Shown: piece by piece, positions 25,974 to 33,489 of the stretch
How the letters are laid out: the number at the start of each line of letters is the position of its first letter
How positions within the stretch are numbered: position 1 is the stretch's first letter
Source: Verrucomicrobiaceae bacterium
GTDB lineage: Bacteria > Verrucomicrobiota > Verrucomicrobiia > Verrucomicrobiales > Akkermansiaceae
Direction: 5' to 3'
DNA: 64,000 bases
Assembly (NCBI GenBank): GCA_027485615.1
Contig: JAIXQS010000167.1
Location: 1 to 64,000 of the forward strand
Translations under genes and position numbers: made by a program
The notes under the pieces: generated by a model
Told to the model about the DNA's origin: nothing
The model's database searches: none
What the model saw: the letters and a program-made list of their open reading frames with translations, nothing else

Positions 25974-26678
25974 ATGCATGGGGCGCTGATTTTTGATCTG
26001 GATGGCACGCTGGTGGAATCGCTGCCGGGCATCTCCGCCTCGCTGAACCGGGCGCTTATGCGGCACGGTTTTCCAGGCCACGGGGAGGCGGCGGTGCGGG
26101 GATTCATCGGCGATGGTGCGCGAATGCTCGTTACCCGCGCGTTGGGGGCCGGTGTGGCGGAGCCGCATCTCGAAAGCGTGTTACGGGGTTTCGGAGAGGA
26201 TTATGCCGCCTCATGGCAAAACGGCACATCGCCTTACCCCGGCATCACCGACCTGCTCGCCGACCTTCGGGCGCGCGGTGTGGCTCTCGCAGTCCTATCC
26301 AACAAACCGCATACCTTCACCACGGAGATCGTTGCCAAGCTCTTTCCCGAACACACCTTCGCCGCCGTGCTCGGACACCGCGAAGGCATGCCTCACAAAC
26401 CCGATCCGGCCGGCGCATTGGAAATCGCCGCCGCCCTCGGGTGCGCCCCGGAAAAGTGCATCCTGATCGGCGACTCCACCATGGATCTCGAGACCGCTCG
26501 TAACGCCGGCATGGTGTCCATCGCCGTCACGTGGGGCTACCATGATCGCGAACGCCTGCTCGGCGCGGATAAGGTGGCGGAAAACATGCAGGAACTCGTA
26601 GCGTTGCTGGCCGGTTTTTTCCCGGGCCACCGGGCGCCCGGCCGGAACCCCTCATCCGCATGCTTTCCGAACGGATAA
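25974..26678 (+). CDS. HAD-family phosphatase, phosphoglycolate phosphatase-like
   Basis: A 234-residue HAD hydrolase: motif I DLDGTLVES at residues 7-15, motif II SNKPH near 110, the lysine in HKPDP near 141, and motif III GDSTMDLETARNAG near 163. The four-helix cap resembles Gph. Most likely it dephosphorylates 2-phosphoglycolate or a similar small sugar phosphate. The 3' end overlaps the convergent cyclodeaminase gene by 27 bases. Confidence 0.85.
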   Translation: MHGALIFDLDGTLVESLPGISASLNRALMRHGFPGHGEAAVRGFIGDGARMLVTRALGAGVAEPHLESVLRGFGEDYAASWQNGTSPYPGITDLLADLRARGVALAVLSNKPHTFTTEIVAKLFPEHTFAAVLGHREGMPHKPDPAGALEIAAALGCAPEKCILIGDSTMDLETARNAGMVSIAVTWGYHDRERLLGADKVAENMQELVALLAGFFPGHRAPGRNPSSACFPNG

Positions 26679-27596
26679 GGCCCCGCAGAGATCCCCGAGG
26701 GCGCAGCCGACGGATTTGAAAAGGGTGATCTCGGTTTCATCGCGGCGGCCGGGCGTGTCGCCGCGGCAGAGGTCGGCCAGTTCTCCAGCCACCTGATCTA
26801 GGGAGAAAACGCCTTCGCTCACAGGCACAAGGATTTCGCCGGCCTCGCGGAAACAGTTTTCCCGGCTATCGACGAAGACCCGGGCGCGGGTGACGAGTTC
26901 GCTGTCGCATTCGCGTTTGTCGGCGTGGTGGTTGCCGAGGAAATCGGTGTGGGTTCCGGGGCGCATCCACTCGCCTTTTACCAGGATTTCCGTACTTCCT
27001 GTGGCGCAGACCACGATGTCGGCCATGCCGCAGGCTTCGCTCAGGTTGGTCACGCATTCGAATGTGATCATGGGAAATTCCCCGGCCATCGTTTCCCTGA
27101 GCGATTCGACACGCTGCGGCGTGCGGCCCCAAAGCAGGATGCGTTTCAACGGGCGGACGCTGGCATGGGCGCGGATCAGGAAGGGCGCGAGCTTACCGGT
27201 TCCTAGCAGCAGGAGGGTTTGCGAATCCGGGCGGGATAGGAAACGCGAGGCGAGCGCGGATACCCCGGCGGTGCGCCAGCAGGTGACGCTCACGCCATCG
27301 ACCAGGGCAAGGGGTGCTCCGGTTTTGCGGTCGAAGAGCAGGATCTGGGAATGGAGCGTCGGTGCGGGCGGTTGGTTGCCGGGGAAGTAGGTGAAGGCTT
27401 TCTGGCAGATCACCTCTTCGTTCCAGCTCGGTAGCATCGCGAAGGCGTCATGCGATCCGGATGCGGGGTCGAGCAGCAGCACTTGCCGCGGCGGCATGGT
27501 GTGCGGCGCGGCGAAAACCTCTTGGAGGGAATCGACGAACGCCGGATAGCTGAGCGACGCGTGGACCTGCTCGGCGGAAATCACTTTCGGACTCAT
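26652..27596 (-). CDS. ornithine cyclodeaminase/mu-crystallin family protein
   Basis: A 314-residue NAD(P)-dependent enzyme. The Rossmann segment LLLLGTGKLAPFLIRAH near residue 127, LVDGVSVTCWRTAGVSALAS before it, and the VCATGSTEIL and GTHTDFLGNH segments are typical. Members include ornithine cyclodeaminase, alanine dehydrogenase and pyrroline-2-carboxylate reductase, and I cannot tell which. The ATG overlaps the stop of the DUF1501 gene (ATGA), suggesting co-translation. Confidence 0.85.
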   Translation of the reverse strand: MSPKVISAEQVHASLSYPAFVDSLQEVFAAPHTMPPRQVLLLDPASGSHDAFAMLPSWNEEVICQKAFTYFPGNQPPAPTLHSQILLFDRKTGAPLALVDGVSVTCWRTAGVSALASRFLSRPDSQTLLLLGTGKLAPFLIRAHASVRPLKRILLWGRTPQRVESLRETMAGEFPMITFECVTNLSEACGMADIVVCATGSTEILVKGEWMRPGTHTDFLGNHHADKRECDSELVTRARVFVDSRENCFREAGEILVPVSEGVFSLDQVAGELADLCRGDTPGRRDETEITLFKSVGCALGDLCGALSVRKACG

Positions 27597-29026
27597 GCGA
27601 TAATGCCCTTGATCGCCTTCGCGGGCTCGACGCCGGTGAGCTTGTAGTCGAGGCCTTGGAATTTTTTGGTGAAACGCGTGTGGTCGATGCCGAAGCGGTC
27701 GAGGAGGGTGGCGTGGAGGTCGTGGACGCTGACGACGTCCTCGACGGCGGCGTAGCCGAGCTCGTCGGTGGCACCGTGGACGTGGCCGGGCTTGATGCCC
27801 GCTCCGGCCATCCAGAGGGAGAAGGCCTTGATGTGGTGGTCGCGGCCGGTGCCTTGGCCCATGGGGGTGCGCCCGAACTCGCCGCCCCAGATCACCAGTG
27901 TGTCCTCAAGCATGCCGCGCTGTTTCAGATCCTTCACCAAAGCGGCGGAGGCCTGGTCGGTGAGCAGCGCGGATTTGGGCATCTGTTGATCGATGGCGTT
28001 GTGCTGATCCCAGCCGCGATGATAGAGCTGCACGAAACGGACGCCGCGCTCCAGCATGCGGCGGGCGAGCAGGCAGTTCGAGGCGAACGAGCCGTCGCCC
28101 GCCTCTTTCACGCCGTACATGTCGAGGATGTGCTGCGGCTCGCCCTTCATGTCGGTGAGCTCGGGCACGGAGGACTGCATGCGGAAGGCCATTTCGTATT
28201 GGGAAATGCGGGTCTCAATTTCCGGATCGTAGCGGTGCTCGCGCAGCATGCCGTTGAGGCGCTGGACCTCCTCGATGACCTGCCGCTGCGTGGATTGGCA
28301 CACACCCTCCGGGCTGCCGACGTAGTGAACGGCATCGCCCTTGGACTGGAACTGCACGCCCTGGAACCGCGATGGCAGGAAACCCGACGACCATTGGCGG
28401 GAAGAGATGGGCTGATCCGAGAACTCACCCCTTGATACCATGACGACGTATCCGGGCAGGTTTTGCGAATCCGAGCCGAGGCCGTAGAGCAGCCATGAGC
28501 CCATGCTCGGGCGGCCCTTGAGGATGGAGCCGGAGTTCATGAAGGCGTGCGCCGGATCGTGGTTGATCTGCTCGGTGACCATGGAGCGGATCACGCAGAT
28601 CTCGTCCGCGATGGAGCCGATGTGGGGGAAAAGGTCGGAGATCTCGATGCCCGCCTCGCCGTATTTCTTGAAACCCGTGAAGGAGCCGCGCGCGATCAGC
28701 TTGTGGCCCTGGAGCTGGGCGAGCTGCTGGCCTTGCGTGAACGATTCCGGGAAAGGCTGGCCGTTGAGGCGGTTGAGTTCCGGCTTGGGATCGTAGGATT
28801 CCAGATGCGAGGGGCCGCCGGCCATGCAGAGATGGATCACGCGTTTCGCTTTCGCGGGGAAGTGGAGCCCGCCCTGCTGGTGTATTTGGGGGAGGGTTGA
28901 CCCGCGGGCGAACTGCGAAAGCGCGATCCCGCCGAGACCGGCGAAGGATTTTTTCAGGAACGTCCGGCGCGACCAGTCCTGCTGCCATGCGTTGTGGAGG
29001 GCGAGTTGTTTTTGGAGGGCGTTCAT
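27593..29026 (-). CDS. DUF1501 protein with Tat-type signal
   Basis: A 477-residue sulfatase-superfamily-like DUF1501 protein. The N-terminus has a twin-arginine signal (SRRTFLKKSFAGLGGIALSQ). Family segments such as HLCMAGGPSHLESYDPKP, GSWLLYGLGS, QLYHRGWDQH and IWGGEFGRTPMGQ are present. These proteins occur beside DUF1549/DUF1553 cytochrome-type proteins in Planctomycetes and Verrucomicrobiota and are presumed exported. The DUF1553 partner is the next gene upstream on the same strand, separated by a toxin-antitoxin pair on the opposite strand. Confidence 0.92.
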   Translation of the reverse strand: MNALQKQLALHNAWQQDWSRRTFLKKSFAGLGGIALSQFARGSTLPQIHQQGGLHFPAKAKRVIHLCMAGGPSHLESYDPKPELNRLNGQPFPESFTQGQQLAQLQGHKLIARGSFTGFKKYGEAGIEISDLFPHIGSIADEICVIRSMVTEQINHDPAHAFMNSGSILKGRPSMGSWLLYGLGSDSQNLPGYVVMVSRGEFSDQPISSRQWSSGFLPSRFQGVQFQSKGDAVHYVGSPEGVCQSTQRQVIEEVQRLNGMLREHRYDPEIETRISQYEMAFRMQSSVPELTDMKGEPQHILDMYGVKEAGDGSFASNCLLARRMLERGVRFVQLYHRGWDQHNAIDQQMPKSALLTDQASAALVKDLKQRGMLEDTLVIWGGEFGRTPMGQGTGRDHHIKAFSLWMAGAGIKPGHVHGATDELGYAAVEDVVSVHDLHATLLDRFGIDHTRFTKKFQGLDYKLTGVEPAKAIKGIIA

Positions 29027-29086
29027 GGTTGTTGGTCAGAAATTCTCAATGCTTGAAAAACGTAGGGCAAAGGCTAGCCTCTGGGA

Positions 29087-29293
29087 ATGATTGCAGTGAA
29101 ACTGGCACCGGATTTGGAAGCGCGGGTCGCCGCCTTGGCGAAATCGACCGGGCGGACGAAGGCTTCCGTAGCTCGCGAGGCGATCGCCCAGCAGTTGGAG
29201 GATCTTGAGGATTACTATGCGGCCGCGAAGGCCGCGAAAAATCCGGGGCGCATTTACAGCTCGAAGGAAGTGGAACGTGAGCTGGGATTATAG
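29087..29293 (+). CDS. ribbon-helix-helix antitoxin (RelB/CopG-like)
   Basis: A 68-residue protein beginning MIAVKLAPDLEARVAALAKSTG with a following TKASVAREAI helix, the RHH pattern of RelB/DUF6290 antitoxins. It overlaps the toxin gene by 17 bases. A TTGAAA / TAGCCT promoter-like pair with 16-base spacing ends about 11 bases before the ATG. Confidence 0.82.
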   Translation: MIAVKLAPDLEARVAALAKSTGRTKASVAREAIAQQLEDLEDYYAAAKAAKNPGRIYSSKEVERELGL

Positions 29294-29540
29294 CTTCAAC
29301 GAAAAGGCGCTGAAACAGTTGCGCAAGCTCGGGCACGAACCTGCCCGGATGATCGTTGCTTTCCTTCGGGAGAAGGTCGCGGGCGACGAGGATCCGCGGC
29401 GATTCGGCAAGCAGCTCAAGGGAGAACTGGGCGAATTCTGGCGCTACCGCGTGGATGACTTCCGCATCATCTGCCAAATCGAAGACGTTCAGATGGTTGT
29501 ATTGGTGGTGAAGGTGGGTCATCGGAAAAACGTGTATTAG
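29277..29540 (+). CDS. RelE-type mRNA interferase toxin
   Basis: An 87-residue RelE/StbE family toxin starting at GTG 29277 (VSWDYSFNEKALKQLRKL). The family C-terminal segment is FWRYRVDDFRIICQIED, then VVKVGHRKNVY, which contains the conserved arginines and the final tyrosine. Overlap with the antitoxin and the family start pattern decide the GTG. The pair is on the opposite strand to the flanking DUF1501/DUF1553 genes. Confidence 0.87.
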   Translation: MSWDYSFNEKALKQLRKLGHEPARMIVAFLREKVAGDEDPRRFGKQLKGELGEFWRYRVDDFRIICQIEDVQMVVLVVKVGHRKNVY

Positions 29541-29551
29541 CGGTTCGCTTC

Positions 29552-32500
29552 TCAATATCTCGTGATCGTTTCGTGGAGGTTGAGGATGACTCGGCAGAGC
29601 TGTTCGATGGGGTCGACGGTGGTGTCTTCCTTGCGGATTTTTGTCAGGAAGGCGGTGAGGTTTTCCCGTTCCTCGGCGCTCGGTTCGCGGGAGAGGGCGA
29701 GGAGGTAGGCGCGGTTGATCTTGTCGGCATCGGTCGGCTCGGATTCCAGGCGGGCTGCGAAGGCCTTGGCGGCCTCGACGAAGGTGGGGTCGTTGAGGAG
29801 GGTGAGGGCTTGCTGGGGTGAGTTCGACTGGTAGCGATCCACGGCGCATTCCTCGCGGGAGGGGGCGTCGAAGGCGGCGAACATGGGGTGGATGAAGGTG
29901 CGCTGCCAGTGGGTGTAGAGGCCGCGGCGGTATTGGTCGGAGCCTTTCGAGGAAATGTATTTCCGCTCGGGGAAGTTGAGGTTTTCCCAATAGTTTTCGC
30001 GCTGGTAAGGCAGGATGGAGGGGCCGCCGATCATGTCACCGGAGATGAGGCCGGAGATGGCGAGGGCGTTGTCGCGGATGAACTCGGCCTCAAGGCGGCG
30101 GGCGGATTGCTCGGAAAGCAGGCGGTTGGCGGGATCGATCTCGGCGAGTTCCGGGTTATTCGCGGAGGTTTGGCGGTAGGTTTCCGAGGTGACGAGGAGG
30201 CGCACCATGTGTTTCACGTCCCAGCCGGAGGATTGGAATTCGGCGGCGAGCCAGTCGATGAGATCCGGGTGGGAGGGCCACTCGCCTTGGTTGCCGAGGT
30301 CGTCGAGGATGTTTGAGAGGCCTTTGCCGAAGAACTGTTTCCAGAGGCGGTTCGAGAAATGGCGGGAGGTGAGCGGGTTCTCCGGCGCGAGGAGCCAATC
30401 GGCGAGATCCATGCGGGTGAGGCGCTTCCCGGCGGGGGACGTGTCCTTCGCGAGGAATGCGGGGAAGGCGGGCTCCACTTTCTCGGCGGGGTTCATCCAA
30501 TCGCCGCGCGGGAGGAGGTGTGCCTGCGGGATTTTCTCCGGCGGCAGGGTCTGGGCGATCATCGAGTGGGCGTAACCGGCGTGGGCGGCGAGCATGTCGG
30601 CGCGGGCTTCCTTGTAGGCGGGCGGGAGCTTGTCGTCCGGCGTGTTGGCGAGGAGGAAAGCGGCCTCGATCTCCGGGTGGGCGGTGTTGTCCGTGTTGAA
30701 AGCGGATGCCAGCGCAGGGCGGAGGGCGGCGTGCTCACCGGGAATGGGATCTGCGAAGGGGCTGGTGCTGAGGCGGAATTTCCCGATGTCCGCGGACGTA
30801 AGGGTGAGCGTGAGCGTGGCGTCCCCGGCGGGGGAAACGGACTGCTTCAGGTGATAGTGGGCGTGGTGGGGAAGGCTGGCGGCGTCGGATGGTTCCTCGA
30901 AAATCGCGGGGGCGGATTGCCAGGTTCCCTCAAGCTCCGGTGCCTGATAGCCGTTGCGGTATCTTGCGGGGGTGCGGCGGTCGGCCTGTTGGTACGAGAA
31001 ACCTAGTTTTTCACCGTTGATCGCGAAGGCGGGGGTCGCGGTGAACTTGCCGTCCGCGTTGCGGCCGATGCGGTTGTTGTTCGCGGCGTCCGGCAGGACC
31101 TCCAGGCGGAGGGTTTTCACCGGTGTGCCGGGAGGCAGGGCGTAGGTGACGGTGATGGTTTCCTTTTCCGGCGCGCCGGTGATGAGGATGGAGCCGTCGG
31201 CGGCCTGCGTGGGCTGCTGATGCGCGCCGCCACGGGTGATGGCGGTGGCTTTGAGGGGGAGCCAGCCGTCGCGGTTCGCGGTGAGGAAGGCGGCGGCGGA
31301 TTTGCGCCATGCCTCCAGTGTGGCGGCATCGTAGGGCATGCCTTTCACAGCGGCGAGGGTGGCTTCGCGGGCGGTCTCCAGGCGCTGCTGGACGGCCTTG
31401 TTTTTCGCGAATAACTCGGGAGGGAACGGCGATTCGTTGTTGAAGCCAGGCAGATCCTTGTTCGGGGTGTTTCCATACGTCGTGTAAATGCCCCACTGGC
31501 GCACGTCGTTGAAGAAGGCTGCCAGCGAGTAGAAATCCTTGGCGGTGAAGGGGTCGAACTTGTGGTCGTGGCACTCGGCGCAGCCGGTGGTGAGGCCAAG
31601 CCATGCGCCGCCGATGGCGCGGACGCGGTCGCCGGCATATTTCGCAAGGTATTCCTTGTCCTGTGCGCCGCCCTCGCGGGTCATGAGGTTCAGGCGGAGG
31701 AAGCCGGTGGCGATTTTCTGCTCCTCGGTCGCGTTCGGGATGAGGTCGCCGGCGAGCTGCTCACGGGTGAACACATCGAAGCGCTTGTTCGCGTTGAAGG
31801 AGTCGATCACGTAATCGCGGAACGGGAAGATGCGGGCGTTCTGGTCGCCGTGGTAGCCGACGGAATCGGCGTAACGGACGGCGTCGAGCCAGGTGACGGC
31901 CATGCGCTCGCCGTAGCGAAGGGAGGCGAGGAGGCGATCCACTTGTTTTTCGTAGGCGTCGGTGGATTCGTCGGAAAGGAAGGCCTGAAGTTCCTCGGGG
32001 GTTGGCGGGAGGCCGGTCAGGTCGAGGGAAAGGCGGCGAAGCAGGGTGGCCTTGTCGGCGGGTGGGGAGGGTTTCAGGCCGTGCTTGGTGAGGTTCGCGC
32101 GGACGAAGGCGTCGATGGGATTTTTCGTATCCGCTTGCGGCACGGGGGGTTTCGCGATGGCGGCGAAGGCCCAGTGCTCCTGGTATTCAGCGCCTTGCTC
32201 GATCCAGCGGGTGATGAGGTTTTTTTCCTCTTCGGAAAGGGGTTTGTGGAAATCCTCCGGCGGCATGGGATCCTCTATGTCGTGGATGCGCTGCCAAGCG
32301 ATGCTGTCCGCCGTTTTTCCGGGGACGATGGCGTGTTTCTTGGCATCACTTTCGAGCGCGGCGTAGGCGCCCTCGGCGGTGTCGAGGCGGAGGTTTTCCT
32401 CGCGTTTCGTGGAGTCGAAGCCGTGGCAGGCAAAGCACTTGTCCGAGAGGATGGGGCGGATGTGGGCGTTGAAGCTGACGGTTTCGGGAGATTTAGGGGC

Positions 32501-32662
32501 AGGAGTGCCGGTTGCCGCCGCAGCGGGAGAGTGGGAGAGCGAGAGAGAGGGGGCTGGATCGCGAAAACCGATCCAGACCAGCGCTCCGATCAGCACGGCG
32601 AGGCAGAATGCGGAGAAAATGCGGAATCGCGATGGGGAGTGGGACATGGCGGAGCGGGACAA
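29552..32662 (-). CDS. planctomycete-type cytochrome protein (PSCyt1, DUF1549, DUF1553)
   Basis: A 1036-residue exported protein. An N-terminal hydrophobic anchor is followed by a cytochrome c-like domain with heme motif CFACH near residue 80 (SDKCFACHGFD), DUF1549 (about 180-390, with RRLSLDLTGLPPTP and the CAECHDHKFDP motif) and DUF1553 near the C-terminus (LTSRHFSNRLWKQFFGKGL, SNSPQQALTLLNDP). Proteins of this type pair with DUF1501 proteins, and their substrates are unknown. A second start 15 bases downstream is possible. Confidence 0.93.
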   Translation of the reverse strand: MSRSAMSHSPSRFRIFSAFCLAVLIGALVWIGFRDPAPSLSLSHSPAAAATGTPAPKSPETVSFNAHIRPILSDKCFACHGFDSTKREENLRLDTAEGAYAALESDAKKHAIVPGKTADSIAWQRIHDIEDPMPPEDFHKPLSEEEKNLITRWIEQGAEYQEHWAFAAIAKPPVPQADTKNPIDAFVRANLTKHGLKPSPPADKATLLRRLSLDLTGLPPTPEELQAFLSDESTDAYEKQVDRLLASLRYGERMAVTWLDAVRYADSVGYHGDQNARIFPFRDYVIDSFNANKRFDVFTREQLAGDLIPNATEEQKIATGFLRLNLMTREGGAQDKEYLAKYAGDRVRAIGGAWLGLTTGCAECHDHKFDPFTAKDFYSLAAFFNDVRQWGIYTTYGNTPNKDLPGFNNESPFPPELFAKNKAVQQRLETAREATLAAVKGMPYDAATLEAWRKSAAAFLTANRDGWLPLKATAITRGGAHQQPTQAADGSILITGAPEKETITVTYALPPGTPVKTLRLEVLPDAANNNRIGRNADGKFTATPAFAINGEKLGFSYQQADRRTPARYRNGYQAPELEGTWQSAPAIFEEPSDAASLPHHAHYHLKQSVSPAGDATLTLTLTSADIGKFRLSTSPFADPIPGEHAALRPALASAFNTDNTAHPEIEAAFLLANTPDDKLPPAYKEARADMLAAHAGYAHSMIAQTLPPEKIPQAHLLPRGDWMNPAEKVEPAFPAFLAKDTSPAGKRLTRMDLADWLLAPENPLTSRHFSNRLWKQFFGKGLSNILDDLGNQGEWPSHPDLIDWLAAEFQSSGWDVKHMVRLLVTSETYRQTSANNPELAEIDPANRLLSEQSARRLEAEFIRDNALAISGLISGDMIGGPSILPYQRENYWENLNFPERKYISSKGSDQYRRGLYTHWQRTFIHPMFAAFDAPSREECAVDRYQSNSPQQALTLLNDPTFVEAAKAFAARLESEPTDADKINRAYLLALSREPSAEERENLTAFLTKIRKEDTTVDPIEQLCRVILNLHETITRY

Positions 32663-32910
32663 GAGTAGAATGAGTATGCAAGCAAAGCACGGGTGCGGAG
32701 GGTTGTCACCCCCATGATGCGTTCGATGGGAACGGTTCTGGTTACGGCGCTGTTACTGGTGCAACTTTCGTTTTTCCAACCCGCAGCATGGTTTTCCAGT
32801 ATTTCGGAAAGGACAGGCCGTGGATGAAACTACCGGTCGCGACGAACCAGAAACGTTGCTGCCACTGCTTTTTCGGCGACGAGCTGAGCTGGACGAAGAC
32901 CGGTGGGCGT

Positions 32911-33222
32911 TCATGGCGGGGCGGTGCCGGAGAGGCGGAGGAGGCAGTGGCCGAAATCGATGTGGGTTGCTCCGGGGGCGGGGCGGTAGGCGGGGGCGAG
33001 GGTGTAGAGGCGGCCGAGGCCGGCTTGGGCGAGGCCTGCTTTGCGGATGACGGCCATGTGCTTGGAGGTGCTGTCCTCGCTGATGCCGATGCGGCGGGCG
33101 ATGAGGTTGACGGGGAGGGGCTCGCCTTTGCCCAGTTCGCGGAGGATGGCCCAGCGGCTGGGATCGCCGAGGACGCGGCTGAGTCCGGGGAGGGAAACGG
33201 AAGGGGTGGCGGGATTTTCCAT
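32911..33222 (-). CDS. ArsR-type winged-helix regulator
   Basis: A 103-residue protein with the winged-helix pattern LSRVLGDPSRWAILRELGKGE, then LIARRIGISEDSTSKHMAVIRKAGL. The usual ArsR metal-binding CVC motif is absent, so it is not a simple arsenic sensor. Target unknown. The frame is open upstream through the whole 21-bp repeat array back to the ppk1 stop codon, but the ATG at 33222 fits the domain start. Between its stop and the DUF1553 start (32663-32910) I see no gene. Confidence 0.75.
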   Translation of the reverse strand: MENPATPSVSLPGLSRVLGDPSRWAILRELGKGEPLPVNLIARRIGISEDSTSKHMAVIRKAGLAQAGLGRLYTLAPAYRPAPGATHIDFGHCLLRLSGTAPP

Positions 33223-33240
33223 GGCGTAGTGATGATGGAA

Positions 33241-33471
33241 GCGGAAGTTGCGTTCGGCGTAGAGGTAAAAAGAATCGGCGTTGCGGAAGTTGCAAGCGGC
33301 AGACAGGAAAATGTAGGCGTGGAAGCGGAAGTTTCCTAAGGTGAAGAGGAAGTTGGGCGCGGCGGCGCGGAAGTTGCGATTAGATGAGCGGAAATTGGGG
33401 TTGGCGAAGCGGAAGATGCGGTTGGTGATGCGGAAGATGCGGTTGGCAAAGCGGAAGGTGCGCTCGGTGGG
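33241..33471 (-). repeat. degenerate 21-bp tandem array, 11 units, coding-like heptads
   Basis: Eleven consecutive 21-bp units; + strand consensus about GCGGAAGwTGCGgttgGyga. The last four units (33388-33471) are the most alike and the earlier ones are diverged. On the minus strand the array reads as heptapeptides ending NFR or IFR (FANRIFR, ITNRIFR, FANPNFR, SSNRNFR) with no stop codon. This frame is that of ppk1 after its TGA at 33490-33492 and also that of the ArsR-type gene. I see no ATG, GTG or TTG codon inside the array in that frame. Confidence 0.9.
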
Positions 33472-33489
33472 GTGCGGTTTTGCTGAAAC

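Noticed and set aside
31562-32668. 368-codon open frame on the + strand opposite the DUF1553 gene
   Set aside because: Gly/Val/Glu-rich shadow of the heme-binding protein gene.
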